Shown here: positions 46,281 to 57,138 of the stretch, in pieces
Layout: every line of letters begins with the position of its first letter
How positions within the stretch are numbered: position 1 is the first letter of the stretch
Source of the DNA: Strigamia acuminata
Lineage: Eukaryota; Arthropoda; Chilopoda; Geophilomorpha; Linotaeniidae
Assembly: GCA_949358305.1 (NCBI GenBank)
Contig: OX442314.1
Location: 51,096,581-51,160,580, forward strand
DNA length: 64,000 bases
Direction of reading: 5' to 3'
Translations under genes and position numbers: made by a program
Notes under the pieces: model-generated
What the model was told of the DNA's origin: nothing
The model's input: the letters and a program-made list of their open reading frames with translations, nothing else
Databases searched by the model: none

Positions 46281-46852
46281 TGTCACGTGTACGAACCGTG
46301 CCAATTGATGCGCGATTCGTAGCACGTAATTCGAATCATTATTAGGTTAAATGTTGCTAAATTTCGGCCACAGATGGCGCTGACGGTTGGACTCCGTCAT
46401 CGCCATGTGATGGACCGATCAATTCAATTATGGGGTTTATGGCAGATTTGCTATAAATAAGGAGCCCGCACTAAGACAGGTCTCTAATCACTTTTGCTTT
46501 TCAGAACTAGAGAGTCTGATGTCGCCTCGATACTGAGAGCGGCTGACTGACTATAAAACCAATTTAATTACATTGCAGTTAAGTTATCACACAGTATTCA
46601 TAACCCAATTAATAAAGGTTGTACATTTGACAAATGTAAGAAGTGACAATTTATCCAAAATAACATTCTGACCTGTTTGAGAATAAATGTATCTGAATTT
46701 ATAAGGGATCGAACAAACTTTGTTTGTCCGGTCAAATAAATCTGAATTGAATTTAAAGCATAAATGAATCTCATTCTTTCCTTTCACACTCACTAAACCC
46801 CAATTAAACATAGTTGCGTGGAGACCTGATTAGGCCCGGATTCCACGTAACA
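46281..46852 (+). repeat. 3' LTR
   Basis: Near-identical to 38541-39113, followed by GTAT of the target duplication. Confidence 0.95.
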
Positions 46853-46860
46853 GTATATAT

Positions 46861-49014
46861 ATGAACATGTTCACGCAAGATCAACCGACGTTTATCTCCT
46901 CCACGCTCCTGCTGATGATTTTCACAGCTGAGTTAAAGACGAAGACTGGCGGGTCTCACAAGATACGCGGCATGCTGGACCCGGCAGCCACCGGTCAAAT
47001 ATTAATGAAGAAGATCTGGTGTCCACGTCTTATGACGTTCATAAGGTGCGCCTTCAGTCTCGACATAGCGTATCGACAGCAACAGTGAGTCAGTGACCAC
47101 AAGCAGAGATACGACAAAGCTACGTGGGATTACGTGGTCGAAAGTCATGCTGAAGTGGTTCCACTGAAAGAACGGTTTAAGAAGAACGGATCGAGAGACA
47201 ACAAAGTTTCGCGTTGGCTTTAACGCATCGTCGGCGGAGGAGGAGTTACCTTCGCTGAACAACTGTCTCTACCCTGGTCCCTCTCTTAACCCCGACATCG
47301 TTTTGGTTATGGATCACTTCCGCTTGTACTGTGTGGTCACGATAGCTGATATAAAACAAGCTTTCCTGCAGGTGTCAATCGAACCAGAGCAATGTGACTT
47401 CTTACGTTTCCTATGAGTATCGGACGAGTATTTCCAGCATGAGTACTCCTGGAAAAACCTTTGGGATCATTTGGTAGTTTTGAGAATAATCGTTGTACCC
47501 TTCGGGGTAAACTCGTCGCCTTTTTTGCTGTGTGCCGTCACCGAGGGCAACTTTATGTGATCACTTTTCCCAAGAAGGCAGATGCCCTGGAAGGACATCT
47601 ACATGGACGATCTCACGTCCGGCGTGTTGGTATTTTATGTCACCTGGCCGAGTGCATACTAAACCCAGAATAAGGGTCTCCCACCGCCAGGGGGAGTTTA
47701 GCTGTAAACTCGCTGACCAATCACGTGGTCACCCTACTTCCTGTGATGTGACCAGAGCGTGCGGTTCGTGTTCAATGTGTGTACGCGAATAAACGAACTT
47801 TATCTCCAACAATCGATGCGATCGTCCTCCATTCAATTACAACACGGCACTAAAAGGAGACGGTGCAGCATTGCATCAACTTACATATGATCTTGGACGA
47901 GGGAAAACTGCCCCTCGTTAAGTGGGCTACCTCCAGTGCCGAAGTTTTCGACACATTAAAGCAGAAAGAGTTCCACATGAGGGCACACACGTTCAAAGAC
48001 TTGGACGTAATTAAGATGCTCGGGATCATCTGGAAGGTCCAAGAAGACACGTTGATGCTTCTAATCCCGACCGGAGTCGAGATCCCCAGGTCTAAGAGAG
48101 GTATCTTGTCCTTGGTGGCAGCAATCTTTGATCCCCTCGGGTTGATCGCACCGGTCATTCTGCCGATGAAGCTGCTCTTGCAGAAAATCTGGGGTCGTGT
48201 GCTCGAGTGGGACGATGTTATCTCGGATGAAGAACGGACACAGGTGGCCAAGTGGCACGCAGATCTTCAGCATCTCACAGAAGCCTGAGTGGACATCGAC
48301 GTCTACTGGTCCAGCTACTTTTGAGCAAGAGCCGGATCGCGCCCACGACTAAGCTGTCCCTGCCACGTCTCGAGCTGACCGCAGCGGTAGTCTGCGTCCG
48401 CATGGTCGAATATCTCGTGAAGGACTTTCTGCCAGGTTCCCCCATTGGCAAGACAAGAACCGCTGGAAACCATACGTCTCCAACAGGGTTGCCGAGGTAC
48501 TGAAGAAATCGAGCCCTGACCAGTGGACATACGTCCAAACAGACCGGAACCCAGCCGACGTCTTGACGATTTGTTACACTAATTTTTTGATCGATTGCTC
48601 TAATTTATTTTAATTAATTAATTTATTTATTTATTTTTTGCAGAAGTGTTAGCGCAGTTTCCACAATTAAAGTTAAGTTGGAAAGCTGGTGATATAAAGA
48701 AAATCACTATTTGCAATTTAGACAATCTAGAAAGACCATTCTGGGCTCGTGAAGAATCCGAGATAACAAATTTATCAACAAGAATAAAGAATTCTTATGA
48801 CACACCGGTAACGAATCTTACCAAGATGAACACTTACTACATGAGAGAAGTCCTTGCGACGCGAAGAGTCACATGGCCAACTGCCTCTGGTGGGAGGGGG
48901 CCGGTCAGACGGAAGACCTCCCCGTCAAGCTCGAGGACGTTGCATTCCCTGCAGAAGAGGCGAAAAAGAAAAAGGTTGCTTTAGCCGCGTCACTCGGAAA
49001 GGCATTCTCGTGCT
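46861..49014 (+). pseudogene. BEL/Pao pol remnant, split
   Basis: A chain of shifted frames in correct BEL/Pao order. Protease-like GSHKIRGMLDPAA. RT with PSLNNCLYPGPSLNPD, VTIADIKQAFLQVSIEPEQ and VPFGVNSSPFLL. Connection LGIIWKVQEDT and SLVAAIFDPLGLIAPVIL. RNase H-type LPRLELTAAVV. Then TDRNPADVL, and after an insertion (48568-48850) CLWWEGAGQ. Multiple stops and shifts rule out function. No integrase or LTR is seen. Confidence 0.85.
48568..48850 (+). mobile_element. Insertion carrying an exon-like fragment
   Basis: It separates NPADVL from SPCDAKSHMANCLWWEG, which are adjacent in BEL/Pao elements. Inside, a TTTTTTGCAG acceptor (48642) is followed by an open frame reading VLAQFPQLKLSWKAGDIKK and then NLDNLERPFWAREESEI and MNTYYM. 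The frame looks like genuine protein of unknown family. No terminal repeats or clear target duplication are seen. Confidence 0.55.
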
Positions 49015-49349
49015 AGTTTTTTAAGCAGTTCAGCAATTTCAACCGCCTCGCACAAGTTTTTGCTTTCATGAGATGCTGGCTACGTTCTTCCGCGCGGGGG
49101 AAATCGGATTTCAGAAAATCCGATTTCGAGAAAGGTCGCTTTCCTTGATTTAGTTGATTTCCAGGTTGATTATCAGCCATCTTGAATTGCACGCTGGATC
49201 TGTTTGTTACGAATGTGTTAAATGTCTTAATGTCAATTACAGCAGAATTTTTAAGGATCAGATGTAAAATTAAATGTGAGAAAGAGTTATTCTCTGAAAT
49301 TTGTATATTTGATTATTTGATTTATTTATTTATTTTGTTGCCTAGGTCT

Positions 49350-49960
49350 AGAATGCTCCACCTTAATCGAAACACCTTATATGAATCTGCCAATAGAATT
49401 TATTATTCTGATTGACGGTGACGGAGTCCCAGTACCAGCCTCAAGATGCCATAGATGTCAATCAATTATAAGATTAGTAAGTATCTTAAATTTAATTTTA
49501 TAAATTAAATTTATTTTTTTTATTTTTTATTTTTTAGACATCACTTGGTAGGTTAATCGGTGCAATAGAAGAACGAATGTTTACATAATTTAATAATGGC
49601 AACAACAGCAGCTCCGATTATTTTCCCAGTTCAAATTTAACTTCTTTGAAGAAATCCATAAAACAAACACCAACATATTCAATATCATGATGGTATGTCC
49701 TTTGGAAGAATGTGGCCAAATTATAACACTGGTAATTTTTTTTCAAGATTTTTTTTTTTCATTTTTTTTTCATTTTTAAAATTGTTAATAATTTCAATTT
49801 TTCATTTAGAAAAAGGCACATTCTTTGGACAGATAATTTTGAGTGTTTGTTATTCATTTTCTTATTATATAATTTTATTATATTTTTTTTTGTTTTTTAG
49901 ATGCGACGCTTGTAAAGGATTTCTCGACGGGACACGTAAATTTATGCCCTGTGTAAGCAA
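49350..49960 (+). pseudogene. Series of exon-like fragments with splice signals
   Basis: TTGCCTAG (49350) opens a frame reading LECSTLIETPYMNLPIEF, IDGDGVPVPASRCHRCQSII, ending at a GTAAGTATC donor (about 49480). TTTTTTAG (49537) opens TSLGRLIGAIEERMFT and a stop. A later frame reads MVCPLEECGQIITL before GTAATTTT. TTTTTTAG (49901) opens CDACKGFLDGTRKFMPC. Short exons with short T-rich introns look like a real, compact gene or a captured piece. Cys pairs suggest a zinc-binding segment. I do not recognise the family. Confidence 0.45.
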
Positions 49961-50014
49961 TCTGAGGACACCAAATTCATTTTCAATTATGTGTTCACAT
50001 TTATTCTGTTTTTA

Positions 50015-51830
50015 TTAGTTCGATTTCATCAAATCAGCTTAACAGTCTGTTACTACTTCCTAAAGGTTGTTCGCATTAGGTTGCCAGACTTTGTAATACT
50101 CGATATCAATCAACTAATCGGATCATTTCTGGCGGGTGTAGTCGATAGGAATGATGAACACCATAAGAGAAAAAGTGAAGAAGTTTGGATTGATGAACAA
50201 GACTTGTAATTGTGAATAAAAAAAATAAAATAACCAATATGTTGTATTTCATTTAATGAATAAAATTGAACCATTAATGGTCCTGGATTTGCATAAAATA
50301 TTGCCTGAGTATTGAAACAAATATAGAAAATCAATATAGGTTTAATATTGAATCCCAATATTGGACCAGTATTGGGGTTTAATACTGGCCGAAATAATGC
50401 AGCCAATATTGGCTAAATGATTGGCCCAATCTTGCAACAGAATATCGGGCCAATGCCAAGATGTAACATGGGTAGCATACCTCAGTAAAGCAGTAAAGTC
50501 GTACTCATCCCACAAAATTTATGGCTTTATAGCTTTACTGCACTCAGCTCATGGGAAATATAAGATTGCAACTTTTGTAAATGCTACGTTCATGCAGGAA
50601 TGCAGGCTTACAATACAAACACAAGTAAATGCCGCATTCATGGGGAATGGAGGCTTACAATACAAAGATAATTCCGCATGCATGTGTGGATGCGGTATTT
50701 TTAGCAATTGACCAGAGCTCTCTTCTGGTTTCACTGTCAGACTAATTTAGTCATCAGTTTATCCAGGGGTGACCACGTGGAGGTAGAGAGTTGGATTTTA
50801 CACTAAAATTGCTTGGGCGCATTGAACAAAGACCACATCATTAAATTGAAATGTGCCACATCAATTAAAACAATTTCGAATAAGTTACTTTAAATAGAAG
50901 GTGAATAGAATCCCGTAAATATTTTCTAAAAAAAACTGTGTAAAAGATTTGCTTATTGGACTTCGAAATTATTTGATAAATGTAATGAGAACACAATTTA
51001 CCAGAACTTGGGAAATTGTCACATTTTTAACTAAAACAAAACTCCGAGAAAACAATAGGGTCGGAAATCGGTAATCGGAGTTAAAATTGAGGACAAATGA
51101 AATTATCGCAAATTAAAGAGCAAAAAACCATCGCGAAAACAACCAGATCCAAGATGTCTGCCGTCGCCGCCTCCGCCTCCGCCTCCATTGTGCAACGACA
51201 CAATTTATCGCAACTTGGATGTGTCTCTCGTTTTTGACCAAAACATAAGCTCCGAGAAAAGAGCATCGGTAACAGAAAAATTCAAACCGAAATTGAAGAT
51301 AAACGAAATAAATTATTGGAAATACCACCTAATCCAATGTGCCGGCGTGCGAAGTAACATCTGAGCTGTTATGGCTACGGGGTTTACATTTGAAAAAACA
51401 CGAGTTTCTTGTACAGACAGAACCAATCTTAAAATTACTGCCATTTTTGGATTTAGTTCTTTCGGATTTTGAATATTATGTATTTTTGCGAAATTTTAGC
51501 TAATAATTATTCAATTTGTGCACAAATAAATATCAAATTTCATAGTGAGAGAAAGAAACATTAATCACGAATCACAGTTTGAAATCACAGCTTTAAAACG
51601 TCGTCACTAGAATGCGCCGTCAGCTGGAGTCATCAAGTGTTATCTTGTCTAAATAATCCTTTCCTATCCATCCAAATTTTTTTGACAAAAATCAAAACAT
51701 TACTTTTTTATATTCAACACTTTTGTAGCCGAATAAATGACATTTTTCACAAAAAAAAACACATTTTTGACCGAAAAATAACAATTTTGACCAAAAAAAA
51801 TAACAATTTTGACCACGCATTGGTTTTTAA
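50015..51830 (+). repeat. Family A long repeat, copy 3
   Basis: Full block order as at 22968-25260, ending in a short 21-22 bp minisatellite at 51735-51815. Near its start a frame (about 50060-50208) reads VRIRLPDFVILDINQLIGSF and ends VWIDEQDL-stop, better preserved here than in the other copies. This may be the C-terminus of a captured or encoded protein. Confidence 0.75.
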
Positions 51831-51988
51831 TTGGTTTACGACGAGTTTGATTAGTTCTGCGCACGGAAATGCTGAAAACTAATCAGAAACCAGCATTTTT
51901 TAGCTAAATAATCGATTAATCATTCTGGTCCAAGGCTTCTTCTCATCGTTTCACACCCGTTTGCCGACGTCAGGATTTTCAGTGTTTA

Positions 51989-52780
51989 ATGGCCGAAAAC
52001 GCGGAAACTTCACCCGCGGAATGTGTTTGTGCGCAGCCGGCGCCGTCCGACGAAAACGTCGATCCTCGTCGGTTGTTTCTGGAAGAAATAAGTAAAAACA
52101 TGGACGAATTAACCTTGAGCCGCGAGTGGCTTTTAGAGAAGCTGAGAAACTACGCGAACGACGAAGAAATGCTGAAATCCGTGGTAGGAATCCTGTTTAA
52201 TAATTGCGTGTTCGCGCACCAGACGGCGGAGCGTGTTTGCGTGAACGTGTGCGTTCACATTTCGAAGAACATCGGCGTCGATCCGAACGACCCGCACGCA
52301 ATTGTGCGACGAATTAAGGCCGGGGAAATCGCAAACGACGGTAACAATGAGTTGAATCGATGTTTTCGTCAAGCCGTGCGGGCAAAATGCGAGGAGGAAC
52401 TGACGAGATTTCGACCGCTGTCGCAGACGGATCCGCCTCGATTCCGCGAGTTTGCGCTGTTCGTTCGGCACCTTTTCGTCGTGTCGAACGTGGTATCTCT
52501 TTTCAGCATCCCCCATGAACGTGTCGTGTGCGATTCATGCTTTTTGTTGCTCGATTTTCCGGACGAAGCGGGTTTGGAGTGTCTTCAAGTCGTTTTGGGA
52601 GAAAGTTATTACTTGATGAAAGATATCGATCGTCTCGAGCTGTTGTTGCTCAGGTTGGAGCGATTGTTACGTTATGGAAGGAATATTAGCTACGGTCGAA
52701 TTTGCGGTTTGCTTGATGTGTTCAAAAAGGCGACGAGGCATATGTGGGACTTGCAGAAGTTAAGGGCGGCAAATGAATGA
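51989..52780 (+). CDS. MIF4G-like domain protein, intronless, intact copy
   Basis: 263 residues, ATG at 51989, stop TGA at 52778-52780, no intron. The N-terminus (1-45) is acidic and Pro/Ser-containing (SPAECVCAQPAPSDE). The rest is helical. NCVFAHQTAERVCVNVCVHI and FREFALFVRHLFVVSNVVSL, then LLDFPDEAGLECLQVVLGES and LERLLRYGRNISYGRI, resemble MIF4G-domain proteins of the SLIP1/PAIP1 type (HEAT-like helices binding translation or RNA-decay factors). The assignment rests on pattern only. The intronless structure suggests an old retrogene or capture by the repeat. The GC-rich coding sequence sits in very AT-rich flanks, with an AAATAATGTACG stretch after the stop but no unique poly(A) site. Confidence 0.6.
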   Translation: MAENAETSPAECVCAQPAPSDENVDPRRLFLEEISKNMDELTLSREWLLEKLRNYANDEEMLKSVVGILFNNCVFAHQTAERVCVNVCVHISKNIGVDPNDPHAIVRRIKAGEIANDGNNELNRCFRQAVRAKCEEELTRFRPLSQTDPPRFREFALFVRHLFVVSNVVSLFSIPHERVVCDSCFLLLDFPDEAGLECLQVVLGESYYLMKDIDRLELLLLRLERLLRYGRNISYGRICGLLDVFKKATRHMWDLQKLRAANE

Positions 52781-54943
52781 AAGAAAGAAATCTGATTTGT
52801 GGAAATATTTTTGTTTTTTTTTAGTTGTAAATTTTTGTTTGGAAATTTTATAGGATGTAATTTAGTTATGATGAAATAATGTACGAATTCGAGGTGAATT
52901 GTTTATTCGGTGATGAATTGTCAGTTTTATGTTATTTTGCAGTGTTTTATTTTGGTGTGTTTATTTGTAGAGTAAAACCATTTTGCTTTCTGTTTTTGTA
53001 GAAAAGATTTTTTTTTAAATTTTATACATAATGTAATTAAATTCTAAACGTTACTCTGCTAGCATGCTGAAAAGCAATCAATTTCATCAATTAAATCAAC
53101 ATCTAAAATAAAATGAAACAAAATAAAAATATTTTATATTGATAAATTGTTAATATTTTATTTTAATTTTAGATTTGGATAACCAACACGAGTAGAACAA
53201 AAATGGACAAAGTTGACAGGATTTTTGGTGATTTATGAAATTAATAAATTATTTTAACTTTTCATTTTGAAAATCATTTTTAACAAAAATTAATTTGATT
53301 TCAAACAAGAAACTTGCTTTGTAAGTTCAAATATGTCCCCAGACGAGATCTTGTACGAGACCAATACAAAATAAAACGAGATATATTTGAGTGATAATGT
53401 GATCGATTTTACAATAAAAATCAACAATTTCTTTTAAAACGTACTACATAATTTAGCTTTATTCTTTTAATTTTCGCATATTCATATATGTTTCACGGTA
53501 ATGTGAAAGAAAATAAAATTTTTTTAGGGTAAAAACTTTTTTTAAAAGGTTTAATTAAATTATTAAATTATTTTTGGTTTGTTTCTAGCCTAGAATCCGA
53601 TTCGGAGAATTCATCTCATGTAAGGACGAAATATCTAAACAAACTAAAGGAATAGGAAAATAATTAATTGCCAGACAACGTTGCAATATGTAGTTAAAAA
53701 TATGACTTTAATGCTGGATTTTGACAAAAAACTGAGAGAGTTTATTTCAACTTGGACCAATAGCCGAAAATATGCCGAAAATGCCAAAAGCAGGCGCAAA
53801 TGATCAAACTATGTAAAGAAATGTGAATAAAACCAATTTATAAATTTACAAAAACGTATTTATTTATTTATTTATTTTTGCAATAAACTTGATTTAAAAT
53901 GTTAATAATCACGCGCAGCTATCTCGTAGTTTTCCAGTCCGCTCGTGTTGGTGATGATCAGGGTGAGACCGGCCATTTGTAATTGTAGTTGCAGTTCCAG
54001 TTCCGGTGGAGGATGAAAACGATGAATTCTTGAGAGCAAGAGCAAGAGCAGCGAGCAGGGAGCAATTGCGAGTGACGTCATATTTGTTACTCGTTCCAGA
54101 GTTAGCATTGGATAGTTTTGAAGAGTTAGGATAAAAATGTTATATTATTATATAAGGGGTATTGGTCTATATGTATCCGTGTACTGGGTATATATAGTAC
54201 AGGTCATATAAGGGCGAGTGGCTGGGACAGGCCTGTGCCATTTCATGTCGTGAGCTGGTGCGGTGAATATCCGGTGAAAGAAAAATGGCGCGATCCGAAA
54301 CGAGAGAGAGAGAGAGAGGGAGAGACAGTTGGTTTTCACGTTTGAGTGTGTTGTTTCATTTGATTTCTATTGTTAGCTGGTGATTTCTATTGTTGGCTAG
54401 AGAGATGAGATGTGCGATCGACGGCGATCGACAGCGATCGAGGCGAGGCGAGGCGAGGCGAGGCGAGGCGCGGCACGTCACGTACGGGTTTGTTTGAGAC
54501 AAATTTCCGACAAATTCCTTGATTTCAGACGAATTTCAAATAATTTTCCAAATTTTTTGAGAAATTTCAACTACTTTTCAAATTTTTGCACATTTATTGC
54601 AATTTTGTCAAAAATGTCGACATACATAACTGCTGAAATTTGTCTAAAAAAAACCAAAATTCCTCAAAAATGAGTTGAAATTTGTGAAAAATAACAAAAT
54701 TGCTCAAAAATTAGTTGAAATTTGTGAAAAATAACAATAAAATTGCTCAAAAATTAGTTGAAATTTGTGAAAAATAAGAAAAATGCTCAAAAATTAGTTG
54801 AAATTTGTGAAAAATAAGAAAAATGCTCAAAAATTAGTTGAAATTTGTGAAAAATAAGAAAATTTCTCAAGGTTTTGAAATTTTGGAAAACTAGCTGAAA
54901 TTCGTCTGAAATAAATTTGCGTAAAATTAGTCTCAAGCTTATT
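52781..54943. other. Flank of the MIF4G-like gene within the duplication
   Basis: AT-rich to 53880. 53902-54340 is more complex and, on the minus strand, holds a TATATATAC box, a CT-rich tract and a 68-residue frame ending YEIAARDY. In the second copy that frame is altered by indels, so a gene is doubtful. 54417-54470 has short GC tandem units. 54640-54860 is a tandem of AAAAATTAGTTGAAATTTGTG-like units. Confidence 0.5.
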
Positions 54944-55400
54944 GTCTCAAACTTGTCTCAAATTTGTCTCAAATTTGACAAATATTGCCAAAAATTCCAT
55001 GAAATTTGCAAAAATCAGGCAAAAATTTTTTGAAATTTGACAAATATTGCCAAAAATTGTCAAAAATGTGACAAAGAATCCTTGAAATTTGTCAAATATT
55101 GGCAAAAATTCCATGAAATTTGCAAAAATCAGGCAAAAATTCCTTGAAATTTGTCAAATATTGTCAAAAATCTGTTGAAATTTTCAAAAATCAGGCAAAA
55201 ATTCCTTGAAATTTGTCAAATATTGCCAAAAATCTGTTGAAATTTTCAAAATCTGTTGAAATTTTCAAAATCTGTTGAAATTTGCAAAATCTGCTGAAAT
55301 TCCTTGAAATTTGCAAAATCTGCTGAAATTCCTTGAAATTTGCAAAATCTGCTGAAATTCCTTGAATTTTGTCAAAAATGTGGCAAAATATTGCCAAAAA
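54640..55400. repeat. Degenerate minisatellite of TTGAAATTTGT units
   Basis: Units of about 27-36 bp built on TTGAAATTTGTGAAAAATA, then TTGAAATTTGTCAAATATTG. A shorter version follows the second duplicate at 59035-59200. Frames reading phenylalanine-rich peptides are by-products. Confidence 0.8.
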
Positions 55401-55926
55401 GCGGTGATAATTTAATTTAATTTAATTTAATTTAATGTAACAAAAATCTGATGAAATTATGTGATATAAAAATTTATTCTCGAAATTTCTTTCTCAAAGG
55501 TTTGTTAATCTGTCCAATAATTTTTCGAAATTACCTAACGTTTCCTTAACCTAACCTAACTCGTCTCCTAACGCACCTCCGTTTGCGCACCCGCGCACTA
55601 TTGGAGACCCGCGCATCGCCAACGACCCGCCGACCAACGTTGGCCCGCGCACTATTGGAGACCCTCGCATCGCCAAAAGACCCGCCGACCGACGTTGACC
55701 CGCGCACTATTGGAGACCCGCTGTCTAATGGAGCACGTAGAAACGGCCGAGTAGTGTTTTCTGAATGATTAATTCGGACATCGACAATAACTCCCAAGTG
55801 AAAAGCAATTAAGGGATCTGAAAGATTAAATCAATTTGGAAAAGTAATTTATTGCCGTAGAAATTAAGTCAAGAAATGTTATACGATAGACCCACCCGTC
55901 TTTCTTTTTTCTTCAAATACTGTACT
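55401..55926. other. Spacer between the duplicates, with a 54-55 bp tandem
   Basis: CCCGCGCACTATTGGAGACC starts at 55590, 55644 and 55699, so two full units and a part. TAACCTAACCTAAC lies just before. No gene. Confidence 0.65.
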
Positions 55927-55974
55927 GACAAAAAACGAAACATTACTTTTTTATATTTAACACTTTTGTAGCCG

Positions 55975-56165
55975 AATAAATGACATTTTTCACAAAAAAA
56001 AAAATGACAATTTTGACAAAAAAAATGACAATTTTGACCAAAAAAATGACAATTTTGACCAAAAAAATGACAATTTTGACCAAAAAAATGACAATTTTGA
56101 CCAAAAAAATGACAATTTTGACAAAAAAATGACAATTTTGACCAATAAAAATCCCAATTTTGACC
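55975..56165. repeat. TGACAATTTTGACCAAAAAAA minisatellite
   Basis: About eight to nine units of 21-22 bp at the start of the second duplicate, related to the 20-bp array at 11915-12198. Confidence 0.9.
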
Positions 56166-56349
56166 ACGCGTTGGTTTTTAATTGGTTTACGACGAGTTTG
56201 ATTAGTTCTGCGCACGAGAATGCTGAAAACCATATCAGAAATCAGGATTTTCTTAGCTAAATAATCGATTACTCATTCTGGTCGCTCCTTCTGATCGTTT
56301 AGCACCTGTTGGTCTACGTCAGGATTTTTGCCGGGATTTTCAGTGATTA

Positions 56350-57138
56350 ATGGCCGAAAACGTGGAAATATCACCCGCGGAATGTGCTTGTGCGCAGCCG
56401 GCGCCGTCCGACGAAAACGTCGATCCTCGTCGGTTGTTTCTGGAAGAAATAAGTAAAAACACGGACGAATTAACCTTGAGCCGCGAGCGAGTGGCTTTTA
56501 GAGAAGCTGAGAAACCACGCGAACGACGAAGAAATGCTCAAATCCGTGGTAGGAATCAATCCTGTTCGCGCACCAGACGGCGGAGCGTGTTTGCGTGAAG
56601 GTGTGCAATTGTTCACATTTCGAAGAACATCGGCGTCGATCCGAACGACCCGCACGCAATTGTGCGACGAATTAAGGCCGGATTAATCGCCAACGACGGC
56701 AACAATGAGTTGAATCGATGTTTTCGTCACGCCGTGCGGGCAAAATGCGAGGAAGAACTGACGAGATTTCGACCGCTGTCGCAGACGGATCCGCCTCGAT
56801 TCCGCGAGTTTGCGCTGTTCGTTCGGCACCTTTTCGTCGTGTCGAACGTGCTATCTCTTTTCAGCATCCCCAATGAACGTGTCGTGTGTGATTCATGCTT
56901 TTTGTTGCTCGATTTTCCGGACGAAGCGGGTTTGGAGTGTCTTCAAGTCGTTTTGGGAGAGTGTTTTTACTTGATGAAAGATATCGATCGTCTCGAGCTG
57001 TTGTTGTTAAGGTTGGAGCGATTGTTACGTTATGGAAGGAATATTAGCTACGGTCGAATTTGCGGTTTGCTTGATGTGTTCAAAAAGGCGACGAGGCATA
57101 TGTGGGACTTGCAGAAGTTAAGCCAGGGCGGCAAATGA
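56350..57138 (+). pseudogene. MIF4G-like gene, broken second copy
   Basis: Compared with 51989-52780 it has a 4-bp insertion (about 56487), a net 11-bp loss (about 56557) and a 4-bp insertion (about 56610). The sum is -3, so the downstream frame returns, but a TGA at 56596-56598 falls in the shifted part. The remaining 158 codons from about 56662 are open and nearly unchanged, without a suitable ATG at their start. Apart from substitutions such as Tyr to His the rest is conserved, which fits recent duplication. Confidence 0.8.

Larger units (their letters stand above)
38541..46852 (+). mobile_element. Complete Ty3/gypsy LTR retrotransposon
   Basis: An 8.3-kb element with LTRs of 573 and 572 bp, a primer site, gag, pol, a polypurine tract and a 4-bp target duplication GTAT (38537-38540, 46853-46856). 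The two LTRs differ at only two places that I can find (A/G about 100 bp in, and a 1-bp indel about 320 bp in), so insertion was recent. pol is open throughout. No env-like frame follows pol. It landed beside or inside an older BEL/Pao copy. Confidence 0.95.
51686..54943 (+). repeat. Tandem segmental duplication, copy 1
   Basis: Aligns with 55927-59270. Flanks such as 53041-53900 against 57465-58310 are almost identical, so the event is recent. Differences are concentrated in the gene, in simple repeats and in the array of ATCGACGGCG and AGGCG units (54417-54470 versus 58800-58852). Confidence 0.9.

Noticed and set aside
53902-54108. Minus-strand ORF of 68 codons as a small gene
   Set aside because: The duplicate copy has indels and substitutions breaking it while surrounding sequence is near-identical, and no splice partners were found; left as doubtful.
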